Of a DNA stretch of 64,000 bases, positions 37,939-47,160 are shown piece after piece. Position 1 is the first letter of the stretch. Every line of letters begins with the position of its first letter. The position numbers were made by a program, and so were the translations under genes. The DNA lies in contig CAWAHD010000002.1 of assembly GCA_963781785.1 (NCBI GenBank), positions 4,650,001 through 4,714,000 on the forward strand. The letters run 5' to 3'. The notes under the pieces are model-generated. The model had not been told where the DNA came from and searched no databases. It saw only the letters and a list, made by a program, of their open reading frames with translations. The DNA is from CAWAHD01 sp963781785. Lineage in GTDB: Bacteria; Planctomycetota; Planctomycetia; Isosphaerales; Isosphaeraceae.

Positions 37939-39153
37939 ATGAACAAAGCACAGGAAGACACTTTGCGACTCGATGGCTCTCGGCGCAGCGGCATGCGGTG
38001 TCGCCGCACCCATCCAAGCGGCCCGAACGGCTTCACGCTGATCGAGCTCCTGGTGGTCATCTCGATCATTGCCGTGTTGATCGCCTTGCTGTTGCCGGCT
38101 GTTCAGTCGGCGCGGGAGGCCGCCCGAAGGGCCCAGTGCGTCAACAATCTCAAGCAGCTCAACCTGGCATTGGCCAACTATGAAAGCGGTTATGGGATCT
38201 ACCCCTTCGGCATGGCGCGGGAGAACTGCGGGCCCAATTGCGTGTTCTCCCCCAATGGCTATTTCGTCGGCAGTAGCGTCTTCGTCCGGATGCTGCCCTA
38301 CCTGGAGCAGCAGGTGCTGGCCAACGCCTATAATTACAGCTTGATCAACTGGACGGCAGACAACGGGACCGTGGGCGCGACCGGCCTGAGCGTTCTCTGG
38401 TGCCCCAGCGATGGCTTGATCGGCGGCCTGCACGTTCCGTTCGCTGGGTGGGGCTGGGACGGGTCGACGCAGGTCCTGACCTACACGAGCTACGCAGGCA
38501 ATATGGGGACATTCTGCAAGGTCCCGATCTCGATCACCTCGCCGGCGCAGCATCTGGCGATCCTCAACCAAGCGAACGGAGTGTTCTTCTATCTCGGCTG
38601 GCCGAACTGGAATCCGCCGGCGCAGCCCGACCCGATCGCCCCGGCCAATCCCGGCAGCATCCGCCCGGCTACGCTGGCGTCGATCACTGACGGCCTGAGC
38701 AATACGTTTTCCTTTGGTGAGAAAGCCCACGGCAAATTCAGCCAGGCGCCAGACGCCTATTACTCGATCGATTTTTACTACAACGGTGCCTGGATCTCGG
38801 GAGGCTTCGGCGACACGCAATTCACGGCGCTTTATCCCATGAATCCGTTTGGCCGGATCGGCGACGATCCCAACGGCGACTACTTTTACAGCTTCGACGC
38901 CCAGGAAGACAATTTTTCGATCGCGGCATCGAGCTTTCATCCCGGTGGCTGCAACTTCGCGTTCCTCGATGGCTCGGTGCGCTTTCTCAAGGATTCGATC
39001 AACACCTGGCCCTACAATCCAGCCAACGGCGCTCCCACCAATGTCTCTTATAATCCGTCGACCGGCTTGTTCTCGGCGGGACCTCCCAACGGTGTTTACC
39101 AGTCGCTGTCAACCCGCGCGGGCGGAGAGGTCATCAGCTCCGACCAGTACTGA
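37939..39153 (+). CDS. DUF1559 pseudopilin-like protein
   Basis: The 404-residue product has the type IV pilin-like N-terminus: the prepilin cleavage motif G-F-T-L-I-E-L-L-V-V-I-S-I-I-A-V-L near residue 30, an N-methylation helix, and then R-E-A-A-R-R-A-Q-C-x-N-N-L-K. The large C-terminal DUF1559 part follows, with S-S-F-H-P-G-G-C-N-F-A-F-L-D-G-S-V-R-F-L near its end. These proteins occur in tens to hundreds of copies per planctomycete genome and are thought to act as surface or secretion filaments. GAGGAGAACG precedes the ATG. The B12 riboswitch and the small lipoprotein lie immediately upstream. Confidence 0.9.
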   Translation: MNKAQEDTLRLDGSRRSGMRCRRTHPSGPNGFTLIELLVVISIIAVLIALLLPAVQSAREAARRAQCVNNLKQLNLALANYESGYGIYPFGMARENCGPNCVFSPNGYFVGSSVFVRMLPYLEQQVLANAYNYSLINWTADNGTVGATGLSVLWCPSDGLIGGLHVPFAGWGWDGSTQVLTYTSYAGNMGTFCKVPISITSPAQHLAILNQANGVFFYLGWPNWNPPAQPDPIAPANPGSIRPATLASITDGLSNTFSFGEKAHGKFSQAPDAYYSIDFYYNGAWISGGFGDTQFTALYPMNPFGRIGDDPNGDYFYSFDAQEDNFSIAASSFHPGGCNFAFLDGSVRFLKDSINTWPYNPANGAPTNVSYNPSTGLFSAGPPNGVYQSLSTRAGGEVISSDQY

Positions 39154-39276
39154 CGCGACCACGTGGCGGCTCGACGTGTTCCCAGACTCATGGGAGATCG
39201 GTGCATCCTGTCCCCGGCAGCTTGCCTCGGCTAAAATCACAGCGAGCACAATGCTAGCTTCGAGGAGAACCGAGCG

Positions 39277-41010
39277 ATGAGGCGAGCCACTCTTGCGATC
39301 GTATCCCGGCTGACCTTGTTCGTCATCGGGCTTCCGGTGGTCGTGCGCGGTGACGACGCGAAGCCGGCGGACGCCGCGCCCAAGGGCGAAGTCAAACACG
39401 AGAAGTTCGATCACAGCAAGATCTTTCCTGGAACGGTGCGCGACTACTGGATCTACATCCCGAAGCAGTACGATCCGGCCAAGCCGGCCTGCCTTTACGT
39501 CAATCAAGACGGCATCCAGTACAACGCTCCAGCGGTGTTCGACGAGCTAATCCACAAGCAGGAAATTCCGGTCCTGATCGGTGTTTTCGTCACACCCGGG
39601 CAAGTGCCGGCCCAGTCTGAGGCTGCGCTTGACCGTTACAATCGCAGCCTGGAGTACGACGGCCTGGGAGACTCTTATGCACGGTTCCTGGTGGAAGAGC
39701 TTCTTCCCGAGGTGGAGCGGAAGACGACGGCCGATGGCCGGCCGATCAAGCTGTCGCGTGACGGTAATGACCGTGCGATCGGTGGGTCCAGCAGCGGCGC
39801 GATCTGTGCCTTCACGGCCGCATGGGAACGCCCCGACGCCTTTCACCGCGTGTTCAGCGCGATCGGAACCTATGTGGGCCTGCGCGGCGGTAATGTCTAT
39901 CCGACCTTGATTCGCAAGTACGAGCCGAAGCCGATCCGCGTCTTTCTTCAGGACGGCAGCTCCGACCTGAACATCTACGGCGGCGACTGGTGGATGGCCA
40001 ACCAGGAGATGGAGCGGGCCTTGATCTTCGCTGGCTACGAGGTGAACCACGCCTGGAGCACGGGCGGCCACAACGGCAGGCATGCCACGGAGATCTTTTC
40101 GGAGGCGATGCGCTGGCTGTGGAAAGACTGGCCGAAACCGGTGAAGGCTGGGAGCGGCTCCCAGCAACTGCGCGAGATCCTCCTTCCCGGCGAAGACTGG
40201 ACCTTGGTTGCCGTAGGTTATTCCTTCACCGAGGGCCCCGCCCCCAATGCCCACGGCGAGGTGTTCTTCAACGACATCCCAAGCGGCAAGGGGTACAAGA
40301 TCGACCTGGACGGGAAGGTCAGTGTCTTCATCACCGACACGAAACGTGCCAATGGCCAGTCGTTCGGGCCGGACGGCCGGCTCTACGCGGTGGCCACCCA
40401 GGCTGGCCAGGTTCTGGCATACGACTCGGGCGGCAAACCCACGGTCGTCGCGGAGGGCATCCGCGGCAACGACCTGGTCGTGCGGAACGATGGCGGGATC
40501 TACGTGACGAACCCAGGAGGCAACGTCCCCAGCAAAGTCTGGTACATCAGCCCGCACGGCGACAAGCGCGTGGTTGACCAGGGTCTGAGGTTTGCAAACG
40601 GCGTCACCCTGTCGCCCGATCAGACACTCCTGTACGTCGCCGATTTTGCCAGCCATTGGGTGTACAGCTACCAGGTTCAGCCCGACGGCTCGCTCCTCCA
40701 CAAACAGCGTTTTTTTCACCTCCACTCGCCGGATACCGCCGATTCCAGCGGCGCTGACGGCATTCGAGTCGATCGCAACGGGCGGCTCTATGTCGCGACC
40801 CAGTTGGGCATCCAGGTCTGCGACCAGGCGGGCCGGGTGAACTGCATCATCCCCACACCAAACGGCAGGGTCGCAAACCTGTGCTTCGGCGGCGCGGATT
40901 TTCAAACCCTCTACGCCACCTGCGGCGACCGCGTTTACAAGCGGAAGGTCAAGGTCAAAGGTGCAAACGCCTTCGAGCCCCCGCTCAAGCCAGCAAAGCC
41001 TCGACTCTGA
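39277..41010 (+). CDS. secreted esterase fused to SMP-30/gluconolactonase domain
   Basis: Starts with a signal peptide (LFVIGLPVVVRG). Residues about 40-290 form an esterase D/Fes-like domain: VYIPKQY-type start, nucleophile Ser in GGSSSGAICAF, and a catalytic His in WSTGGHNGRHAT. Residues about 300-570 form a beta-propeller of the SMP-30/gluconolactonase family with GPDGRLYAV, G-N-D-L-V-V-R and ANGVTLSPDQTLLYVAD. The fusion couples ester hydrolysis to lactone opening, which suggests sugar-ester or lactone breakdown outside the cytoplasm. It precedes a DUF1080 gene by 24 bases, so the two are probably co-expressed. Confidence 0.85.
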   Translation: MRRATLAIVSRLTLFVIGLPVVVRGDDAKPADAAPKGEVKHEKFDHSKIFPGTVRDYWIYIPKQYDPAKPACLYVNQDGIQYNAPAVFDELIHKQEIPVLIGVFVTPGQVPAQSEAALDRYNRSLEYDGLGDSYARFLVEELLPEVERKTTADGRPIKLSRDGNDRAIGGSSSGAICAFTAAWERPDAFHRVFSAIGTYVGLRGGNVYPTLIRKYEPKPIRVFLQDGSSDLNIYGGDWWMANQEMERALIFAGYEVNHAWSTGGHNGRHATEIFSEAMRWLWKDWPKPVKAGSGSQQLREILLPGEDWTLVAVGYSFTEGPAPNAHGEVFFNDIPSGKGYKIDLDGKVSVFITDTKRANGQSFGPDGRLYAVATQAGQVLAYDSGGKPTVVAEGIRGNDLVVRNDGGIYVTNPGGNVPSKVWYISPHGDKRVVDQGLRFANGVTLSPDQTLLYVADFASHWVYSYQVQPDGSLLHKQRFFHLHSPDTADSSGADGIRVDRNGRLYVATQLGIQVCDQAGRVNCIIPTPNGRVANLCFGGADFQTLYATCGDRVYKRKVKVKGANAFEPPLKPAKPRL

Positions 41011-41034
41011 TCGCTTCGCCAGGAGAATTCGACC

Positions 41035-41862
41035 ATGAAGCTCATCCGATTGCTGAGGACACGCGCATCCGTGATGACAAAGCTCGCGCCGGCATTGGCT
41101 TCGACCGTGCTCGCGGCTGCCGCGATGATCGCTTGCGGGCAGGACTTGCCCGGCAAGGACGGCTGGACGCCCCTTTTCAACGGTAAGAATCTCGACGGCT
41201 GGACGCCCAAGATCACCGGCTATGAGCTGGGGGATAATTTCGGCAACACCTTCCGCGTCGAGGACGGTGTCTTGAAAGTCTCGTACGACCATTACACCAA
41301 GTTTGACGATCGGTTCGGCCACCTCTTCTACAAGACTCCGTTTTCCCATTACAAGCTACGGATCGAATATCGCTTTGTGGGTGAACAATGTCCCGGCGCA
41401 CCAGAATGGGCCTATCGCAACAGCGGCGTCATGATCCACGGACAGCCGGCGGAAACCATGGGACGCGATCAGCATTTTCCCGTCTCGGTCGAGGTCCAGT
41501 TTCTGGGTGGCAAGGGCAAGGACGATCGACCGACGGGGAATGTCTGTACGCCGGGAACGAACATCGTCATGAAGGACAAGCTGATCACCGAGCATTGCAC
41601 CAACTCGAAATCGAAGACTTACCACGGCGACGAATGGGTGACCGTGGAAGTCGAGGTCCACGGCAATGGCTTGATCAGGCACAAGGTCGACGGCGAGACG
41701 GTCATCGAATACGAGAAAGCACAGCTTGACGACACCGAAGCCGACGCCCGCAAACTGATCAAGAATGGCGAGAAGATGCTGAGTGAGGGCACAATCTCGC
41801 TTCAGTCAGAGAGTCATCCAATCGAATTCCGCAAAGTGGAAATCCTCCAGCTCAAAGATTGA
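41035..41862 (+). CDS. secreted DUF1080 protein 2
   Basis: A 275-residue product with a signal segment (LASTVLAAAAMIACG, possibly a lipobox Cys) and one DUF1080 domain: WTPLFNGKNLDGWTPKI, YRNSGVMIHGQ, and RKVEILQLKD at the end. Compared with the DUF1080 protein at 29,653 it lacks the long linker. Position behind the esterase-SMP30 gene fits a role in the same extracytoplasmic sugar pathway; the substrate is unknown. Confidence 0.85.
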   Translation: MKLIRLLRTRASVMTKLAPALASTVLAAAAMIACGQDLPGKDGWTPLFNGKNLDGWTPKITGYELGDNFGNTFRVEDGVLKVSYDHYTKFDDRFGHLFYKTPFSHYKLRIEYRFVGEQCPGAPEWAYRNSGVMIHGQPAETMGRDQHFPVSVEVQFLGGKGKDDRPTGNVCTPGTNIVMKDKLITEHCTNSKSKTYHGDEWVTVEVEVHGNGLIRHKVDGETVIEYEKAQLDDTEADARKLIKNGEKMLSEGTISLQSESHPIEFRKVEILQLKD

Positions 41863-41934
41863 GCCGGGTCTTGCTCCTGCTGTTGGAAGGTGGATCGAGG
41901 CGGACCGCGAGGTTCTCGTCGCAGGCGAGCTTGA

Positions 41935-43809
41935 TCACGCCGACTCAAACGTTTGGCGCTCAGGGTCGTACGTGTAGGTCGGGAGGGCCAGCGGACGATC
42001 GGCCTGATCGTATTTCCCCACCATGTACTCGACTTCCTGTCCCAAGAATGTCAGGACCCCCATGAACGGCCCGCTTGCGTTGTACATGCTGATCGGGTCG
42101 AACGGGTTTGACGCCATGATGAAGAGATCGCCCCGGCTCATCCCGTCATTCAGGAATGGCCGATCGTACTCGTTCCAGAAGTTATTGAGGCTTGAGATGT
42201 TGACCTTCAAGACCAGGAGACTCCCTGGGTGCGGAACGCCGTAGTACGTGTTGAATTGATCCGGATCGATCGCCGGGGAATTGAGCGCGGTTGCGATGCT
42301 GTTGTTGTCGGGGTTGTTACGCCCGAGGACGGTCGTCGTGTGCGTGGGGCTGCCGATGATGTCCGCGCCTGACGTGCTCACATACGTCGAAACGACCTGG
42401 ACATTCACGCTGGACACGGGCAGGTCGTGGAGCGCGACGATCCGGTCCGACCTCCGGGCGTGGACCACGTCATTGTAGGGCCGGCCCGGGACGACGTGGG
42501 GCATGATCAGGTTCCGGCCGCTACCGCCATAAAGCTGATCGGTTTTCCCGTTGTTGGCCAGATTGGCCCCGAACACGTTGGAACCGGTGAGCGCGCGGGT
42601 CACGGCTTTCAGGTTGCACGAGGCCCAGGCCGCGATGATCGAGTGCACGACCCGAGGCTGATACTCGTACCCGGCGTTATCGTAGCCACCGATCAGGATG
42701 TCCTTGCCCGAGCCACCGTACAACGTGGCGGCGCCGAGGCCGCCGACCATGAAGTTGTTGCCGGTGCCGGCGATGAGGGTGTCGTTGCCCGCGCCGCCGA
42801 AGAGCTGATCCTCGCCGGGACCGCCGACGACGCGGTCGTTGCCTGACCCGGCGTAGAGTGCATCGTTGCCCCTGCCGGCCTTGAGGGTGTCGTTGCCCGA
42901 CCCGGCGTAGAGGAAGTCGTTCCCGGTCCCGGCAGAAATCGTGTCGTTGCCCGGCCCACCGCTCAGATGGTCGGCACCCGCGCCGCCGTGGATAAAGTCG
43001 TTGCCCGCGCCGGCGTCAACCCAGAGAGAACTGCGGAATCGCGGCGTGGCCGTGATCACGTCGTTGCCGCTCAAGGTCTCGACGTAGACCGACCTGGCCT
43101 TGCCGATCGTGATCGGCAAGCCGCTTGACGGCGCCAGGTTCGAGGTCAGGATTACGGCACCGCTCGGCTTCTGGTCCAGGGAGATCTGATCGTTGTTCTG
43201 ATCGCCGATGATGAAGATGCCCCGCTGTTCCGCGAGCACGTGGGAGACTGTCGTGGATACATCGGCCGTCGTTGACTGCCCGCCGGCGGATACCGTGATC
43301 TGGACGAGATAGGTCCCCGTCTGGAGGTACACGTGCGGTACCGTGATGCTGGTGGTTGTCGGGCTGAAGACACCCGAGACCGAGCCCTCCTGGCCGCCCC
43401 ATTGAATGGTCACCGAGGCGCTCTGGCCCGTTGTATTGGTGAAGTCGATCTCGAACCCCGTACCGCCGAACGGCAGCGACGTGCTGCCCGTGGAGACCGT
43501 GTAGCCGACCAAGGTGTCGACTTGCCCAATCAGGGATGGACTGAGCGCTACCTGATCGCGGATCTCCCCGTTGTAGGGGGAGAGGCTCGTCGTTCGGTAG
43601 ATGTCGTCGATCAGGAGCGCGGACAAAAGTGCGCGAGCCTCGAGCACTTCGAGCGCGAATCTCGATGTGTGCCCCCACATCCTCTTACCGGTCCGACAGC
43701 ATCGGGTCGTTAACACCGGCGTGTCCTCTCGAAGAAGCCGAGCACTGCGCAAAAAGAAGCCCGCTCCGCACAACTGTTCGCGCGACGGGCCATCATGGCC
43801 GATGCACAC
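41935..43809 (-). CDS. extracellular RTX (haemolysin-type) calcium-binding protein with LE-x-R-x-LLSA motif
   Basis: N-terminal F-A-L-E-V-L-E-A-R-A-L-L-S-A matches a motif common at the start of secreted planctomycete proteins (LE-x-R-x-LL-SA). A beta-rich region follows (residues 65-220). Residues about 250-370 hold roughly ten RTX nonapeptides with G-G-x-G-N-D-x-L, which form Ca-binding beta-rolls. The last 250 residues are of unknown fold. Start choice is uncertain: the frame opens at 43,809 but ATG at 43,680 sits just before the signature. Probably a secreted or surface protein; the function is unknown. Confidence 0.75.
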   Translation of the reverse strand: MCIGHDGPSREQLCGAGFFLRSARLLREDTPVLTTRCCRTGKRMWGHTSRFALEVLEARALLSALLIDDIYRTTSLSPYNGEIRDQVALSPSLIGQVDTLVGYTVSTGSTSLPFGGTGFEIDFTNTTGQSASVTIQWGGQEGSVSGVFSPTTTSITVPHVYLQTGTYLVQITVSAGGQSTTADVSTTVSHVLAEQRGIFIIGDQNNDQISLDQKPSGAVILTSNLAPSSGLPITIGKARSVYVETLSGNDVITATPRFRSSLWVDAGAGNDFIHGGAGADHLSGGPGNDTISAGTGNDFLYAGSGNDTLKAGRGNDALYAGSGNDRVVGGPGEDQLFGGAGNDTLIAGTGNNFMVGGLGAATLYGGSGKDILIGGYDNAGYEYQPRVVHSIIAAWASCNLKAVTRALTGSNVFGANLANNGKTDQLYGGSGRNLIMPHVVPGRPYNDVVHARRSDRIVALHDLPVSSVNVQVVSTYVSTSGADIIGSPTHTTTVLGRNNPDNNSIATALNSPAIDPDQFNTYYGVPHPGSLLVLKVNISSLNNFWNEYDRPFLNDGMSRGDLFIMASNPFDPISMYNASGPFMGVLTFLGQEVEYMVGKYDQADRPLALPTYTYDPERQTFESA

Positions 43810-44257
43810 CGGCCCCTCGCGAGCCAGTGGTCACGAGCAATCGAGTGTAGCCTAACTAAGCACGATGAGTCAAGGATTGAGGACAGAATCGATCAGAACC
43901 GCTCATCGTTCCTCGGCGGCCTGAAATGGCCGCTGGTGCCCTCGTCATTGATGGTATTGAACGGGGCGAGATGGGTGAGCGAGCATTACCTACTGTCCAT
44001 CGTGCCAACTTCGCGGAAACCTTGTTACGCGCCAATTCGAACGATTGACCACACCTCTCGATGGCTGGCGTTGCGCAGCCTTCCTGGCGCTGCTCCTGGT
44101 GAACGCCCGACTGAAACGTGCATAACACGCTCGAGATACTCCTTTTTGTGTTAGCGCCAACACCTTGGGGGTCTGTTCCGTCTAAACTAGAGAGGATGGC
44201 CGCGAGGGCTGCTGAACGGCGGATGCATTCGACCTTTGATCGTAGGCGGAGGATCCT
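43810..44257. other. 448-bp spacer before an ECF gene
   Basis: No convincing coding frame is visible on either strand. It holds a candidate ECF promoter near its 3' end (44,157-44,182) and a Shine-Dalgarno GGAGG just before the ECF start. The rest shows nothing notable. Confidence 0.4.
44157..44182 (+). promoter_or_regulatory. candidate ECF-type promoter
   Basis: AAC at 44,159-44,161 and CGTC at 44,179-44,182 are 17 bases apart, the usual -35 (AAC) and -10 (CGTC) spacing of ECF promoters. It lies about 75 bases before the GTG of the ECF gene, suggesting autoregulation. The match is short and rests on pattern only. Confidence 0.4.
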
Positions 44258-44807
44258 GTGACGGAGCCGGACGACCGACGCATGTTGAAGGGCCTGCGTG
44301 CGGGTCGTTCCGAGGCATTCGCCGAGCTCGTCCGTAGCCATTACCAGACGGTCTATCGTTTTCTGGTTCATATGGTACGCGATGTCCATCGGGCCGAGGA
44401 CCTAACTCAGGAAACTTTTACCGCCGCTTGGGAGCGCGTGACCACATTCCAGGGCCGATCGACACTGGCCACATGGCTGCATCGGATCGCCTACACGAAA
44501 TTCATCGACGGCCAGCGGTCGAATCGGCGCATCGCGACGTTGAGTGAGCACCTATCAAGCTCGGCGCTGACCCCGGTTGACCCACTCGAAACCGCGATGG
44601 CCTCCGAAGAGGCCCGGCGCTTGTATCGTGCTCTGGATGAACTCGATTCCGCGGACCGGACGGTGCTCGTCCTTCACTACTTGCAAGGCCTGAGCTATCG
44701 CGACATGGCGTTGGTACTTGAGGAGCCCAGTGGCACCGTTGTCAGGCGACACTAAAAGGATCCCCCTTCAGAGCTGTACCGATCCCCACTCCATGCATGC
44801 CTTCGTA

Positions 44808-45674
44808 TTATCGGTTCTCTCCGCCTCTTTCCGTCTTTCGTCGACTCTCGGGTCCGGCCTCTCGTTCCGGTCGCTCCAGGTCGGTATTCGGCAAGCTCGA
44901 GCGAATCAATCCACTCTTGCGTTTCTCGCGTAGCCGAAAACTCTCTCCCGTGATCAAGAGGGTGTGGCTGTGATGCAGTAAGCGGTCCAAGATCGCAGTG
45001 GCCAACACCTCGTCCCCGAAGACCGTTCCCCACTCGGAGACCCGCTGGTTCGTCGTCACCAGCAGACTTCCCTTCTCGTAGCGGCGATTCACCAACTGGA
45101 AGAACAGGTGTGCCGCCCGTCGCTCGAAGGGTAGATATCCCAGTTCATCGATGATCAACAAGCGAGGCTTGGCGTACTCGGTCAACTTGTCCGAGAGAAC
45201 CCCTTCCGATTCGGCTTTCCCCAGAACTGCCAACAGAGCCGTGGCCGTTGTGAACCGGGCCGTGTGACCCTGCTCTACGATCTTTCGACCAAGCCCGATT
45301 GCAAGATGAGTTTTTCCTACACCGGGAGGTCCGAATATCAACACGTTTTCACCATGAGCGATAAAGTTTCCTGTCGACAACTCTCGAATTAATCGCTCGT
45401 CCACCGAAGGTTGGAACGAGAAATCAAAAGTCTCGATCGTCCGAACGCAAGGGAAGTGGGCGATCTGCATTCCCATTTGAATCCGCTTACCTTGCTTGGA
45501 GTCCACTTCACGCCCCAAGATCCGATCAAGGAACTCGAGATAGGTCCATTTCTCCTTCGCAGCCTCGGACAACACTGCAGCGAGTGTGTCACGTAGGTGA
45601 GTTAACTGAAGCCGCTTCAGCGCCGCGGCTACTCGCTCCTCCGACGGATCAGGGAGATCAACGAGCATGTTCAT
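44808..45674 (-). CDS. istB: IS21 helper ATPase IstB
   Basis: An AAA+ ATPase of about 288 residues that helps the IstA transposase select targets: Walker A GPPGVGKTHLA, Walker B LLIIDELGYLPF, sensor TTNQ. An upstream frame extends the N-terminus, but ATG at 45,674 overlaps the istA stop as ATGA and decides the start. No damage is visible. Confidence 0.9.
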   Translation of the reverse strand: MNMLVDLPDPSEERVAAALKRLQLTHLRDTLAAVLSEAAKEKWTYLEFLDRILGREVDSKQGKRIQMGMQIAHFPCVRTIETFDFSFQPSVDERLIRELSTGNFIAHGENVLIFGPPGVGKTHLAIGLGRKIVEQGHTARFTTATALLAVLGKAESEGVLSDKLTEYAKPRLLIIDELGYLPFERRAAHLFFQLVNRRYEKGSLLVTTNQRVSEWGTVFGDEVLATAILDRLLHHSHTLLITGESFRLREKRKSGLIRSSLPNTDLERPEREAGPESRRKTERGGENR

Positions 45675-47026
45675 TGTCGGCCCCCTTCCACCAGCTCGGT
45701 GTACACCGAGAGCGGCCGGCACATCGGATCAACTGCCGGATTGGATGGAATCGGGGTCGACGCATTGGCCTTGGGCCGGAATAGCCCATCGAAGTGGGCC
45801 GGGTTACGGATCAGCGCGTGGGGTTCGTGGCCTCGCGGATGCCGCGCAATGCAGGTGCCGCGCAGCCAGATTTCGACCTCCTGCTCCTTGACCACAACTT
45901 CGACGATCTTTCGAACATGCCGATACGGCACGCTATATCGGATGGTGTCGATATCCACAAAACAATCAGCGTTGACCCGGCGTTTCAGACGGCGGGTGCG
46001 GACCGCCAGCAAGCGCGGCGGCAGGGATCGCAGAGCCTCTCGCTCATCGCGATCGAACCGCACAGCGGGCTGCTCCTTGGTCGTGCCGTGAATCCGGCGA
46101 TCAGCGACCTCGACCATCCAACGCGACAGATGGCGCTGCAATTCCTCAAAGGAGGCGAACGATCGCCCGGCGAGGGCATTGTGCTTGACATAGCCTACGC
46201 CCCGCTCGATCTTCCCTTTGGTTCGAGCGCGACGCGGACGACACGCTCTGGCTGTCAAGTCCCGGTCGCGGCAGAAGATCTCAAAGCCCGGATTCCACAC
46301 TACCCGGCCGGACTGGCGGTCGTGGGAGGTGACAAGGGGCGAAGCGTTGTCGCAGAGAACTTGCTCGGTAACGCCACCGAAATGCCGGAATGCTCCGTCG
46401 AGGCCTTCGAGCCAATCATCTTGCCGTTGCGCGAGGAAGGCTCGGCAATAGAGCCGACGTGAGTATCCCAGGACCACGGTCATCAAATAGACCTTCACGG
46501 GTTCGCCGGCGATTCGCACGACCCTCTCGCCGAAGTCAATTTGGGTCTGTTGGCCAGGTGAGGTCTCGAATCGGACTGTGGCCAAGGTCTTGGCTCGTTC
46601 TTCCTGGCGAAGGGTTGCGACTGCTCGTTGCAGGGTTCGCAGCTCGAGGTGGATTCCTCGACTGGCGAGTTCCTGTTGGATAACGACGGCGTTGCTCTCC
46701 GCAACGGTACCGAAGAGACGTTGGACTTCAATCAACGTCTTGGCGTCGAGGCGACGTGCAGCGGGGCGTTCTTGAAAACCGACTGTGGCTCCAGCGAGAT
46801 AACGGCGGACAGCCTTGCGCGAGACTTTCAACTGTCGAGCAATCCGTTTACTGCCGAGGCCTTCGTCGGAGAGCTCGTGGATCCGATCCACGACTTCCGG
46901 CTTCAGCATCCCGGTGTCCTCCTGCGTAGATCGCAGGCGGACATTCGTTACATCCATTTGGCCCACCTGCGTGTCATGCAGATTGACCACATCGGACCCG
47001 AACTCGTCCATAGCCCCTCCAATCAA
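45671..47026 (-). CDS. istA: IS21 transposase IstA
   Basis: A 451-residue transposase with an N-terminal HTH (EGLGSKRIARQLKVSRKAVR) and a DDE integrase core: first Asp in QTQIDFGERV, second in LCDNASPLV, Glu in KGKIERGVGYVK. It precedes istB with a four-base overlap. An internal ATG at 47,011 is an alternative start. The gene is intact. Confidence 0.9.
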   Translation of the reverse strand: MIGGAMDEFGSDVVNLHDTQVGQMDVTNVRLRSTQEDTGMLKPEVVDRIHELSDEGLGSKRIARQLKVSRKAVRRYLAGATVGFQERPAARRLDAKTLIEVQRLFGTVAESNAVVIQQELASRGIHLELRTLQRAVATLRQEERAKTLATVRFETSPGQQTQIDFGERVVRIAGEPVKVYLMTVVLGYSRRLYCRAFLAQRQDDWLEGLDGAFRHFGGVTEQVLCDNASPLVTSHDRQSGRVVWNPGFEIFCRDRDLTARACRPRRARTKGKIERGVGYVKHNALAGRSFASFEELQRHLSRWMVEVADRRIHGTTKEQPAVRFDRDEREALRSLPPRLLAVRTRRLKRRVNADCFVDIDTIRYSVPYRHVRKIVEVVVKEQEVEIWLRGTCIARHPRGHEPHALIRNPAHFDGLFRPKANASTPIPSNPAVDPMCRPLSVYTELVEGGRQ

Positions 47027-47160
47027 ATGTACAGGGAGAGGGGGGTACTTTTAGTGTCGTCCGGGGGGTTCCTTTTAGTGTCGCCTGACAACCGTGAAGT
47101 GGCGCACCAGTGAGGCGTTGAAATGCTTGCGGATTTTGCTGGCTGAAGAGGTAGCCGATC

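Larger units (their letters stand above)
44740..47090 (-). mobile_element. IS21-family insertion sequence
   Basis: About 2,350 bp with inverted ends starting TGTCAGGCGACACTAAAAGG. At the right end a second copy of CTTTTAGTGTCG lies about 26 bases inside, as in the multiple terminal repeats of this family. The target duplication is ACCGT (44,735-44,739 and 47,091-47,095). It carries istA and istB on the minus strand. Confidence 0.9.

Noticed and set aside
35043..38069. Long open frame of about 1,000 codons on the minus strand opposite the ECF-TPR gene
   Set aside because: It is the antisense of a periodic TPR array and GC-rich codons; the plus strand encodes recognisable sigma and TPR domains.
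39547..41349. 600-codon minus-strand frame over the esterase gene
   Set aside because: Shadow of the esterase-SMP30 and DUF1080 genes, which have family motifs on the other strand.
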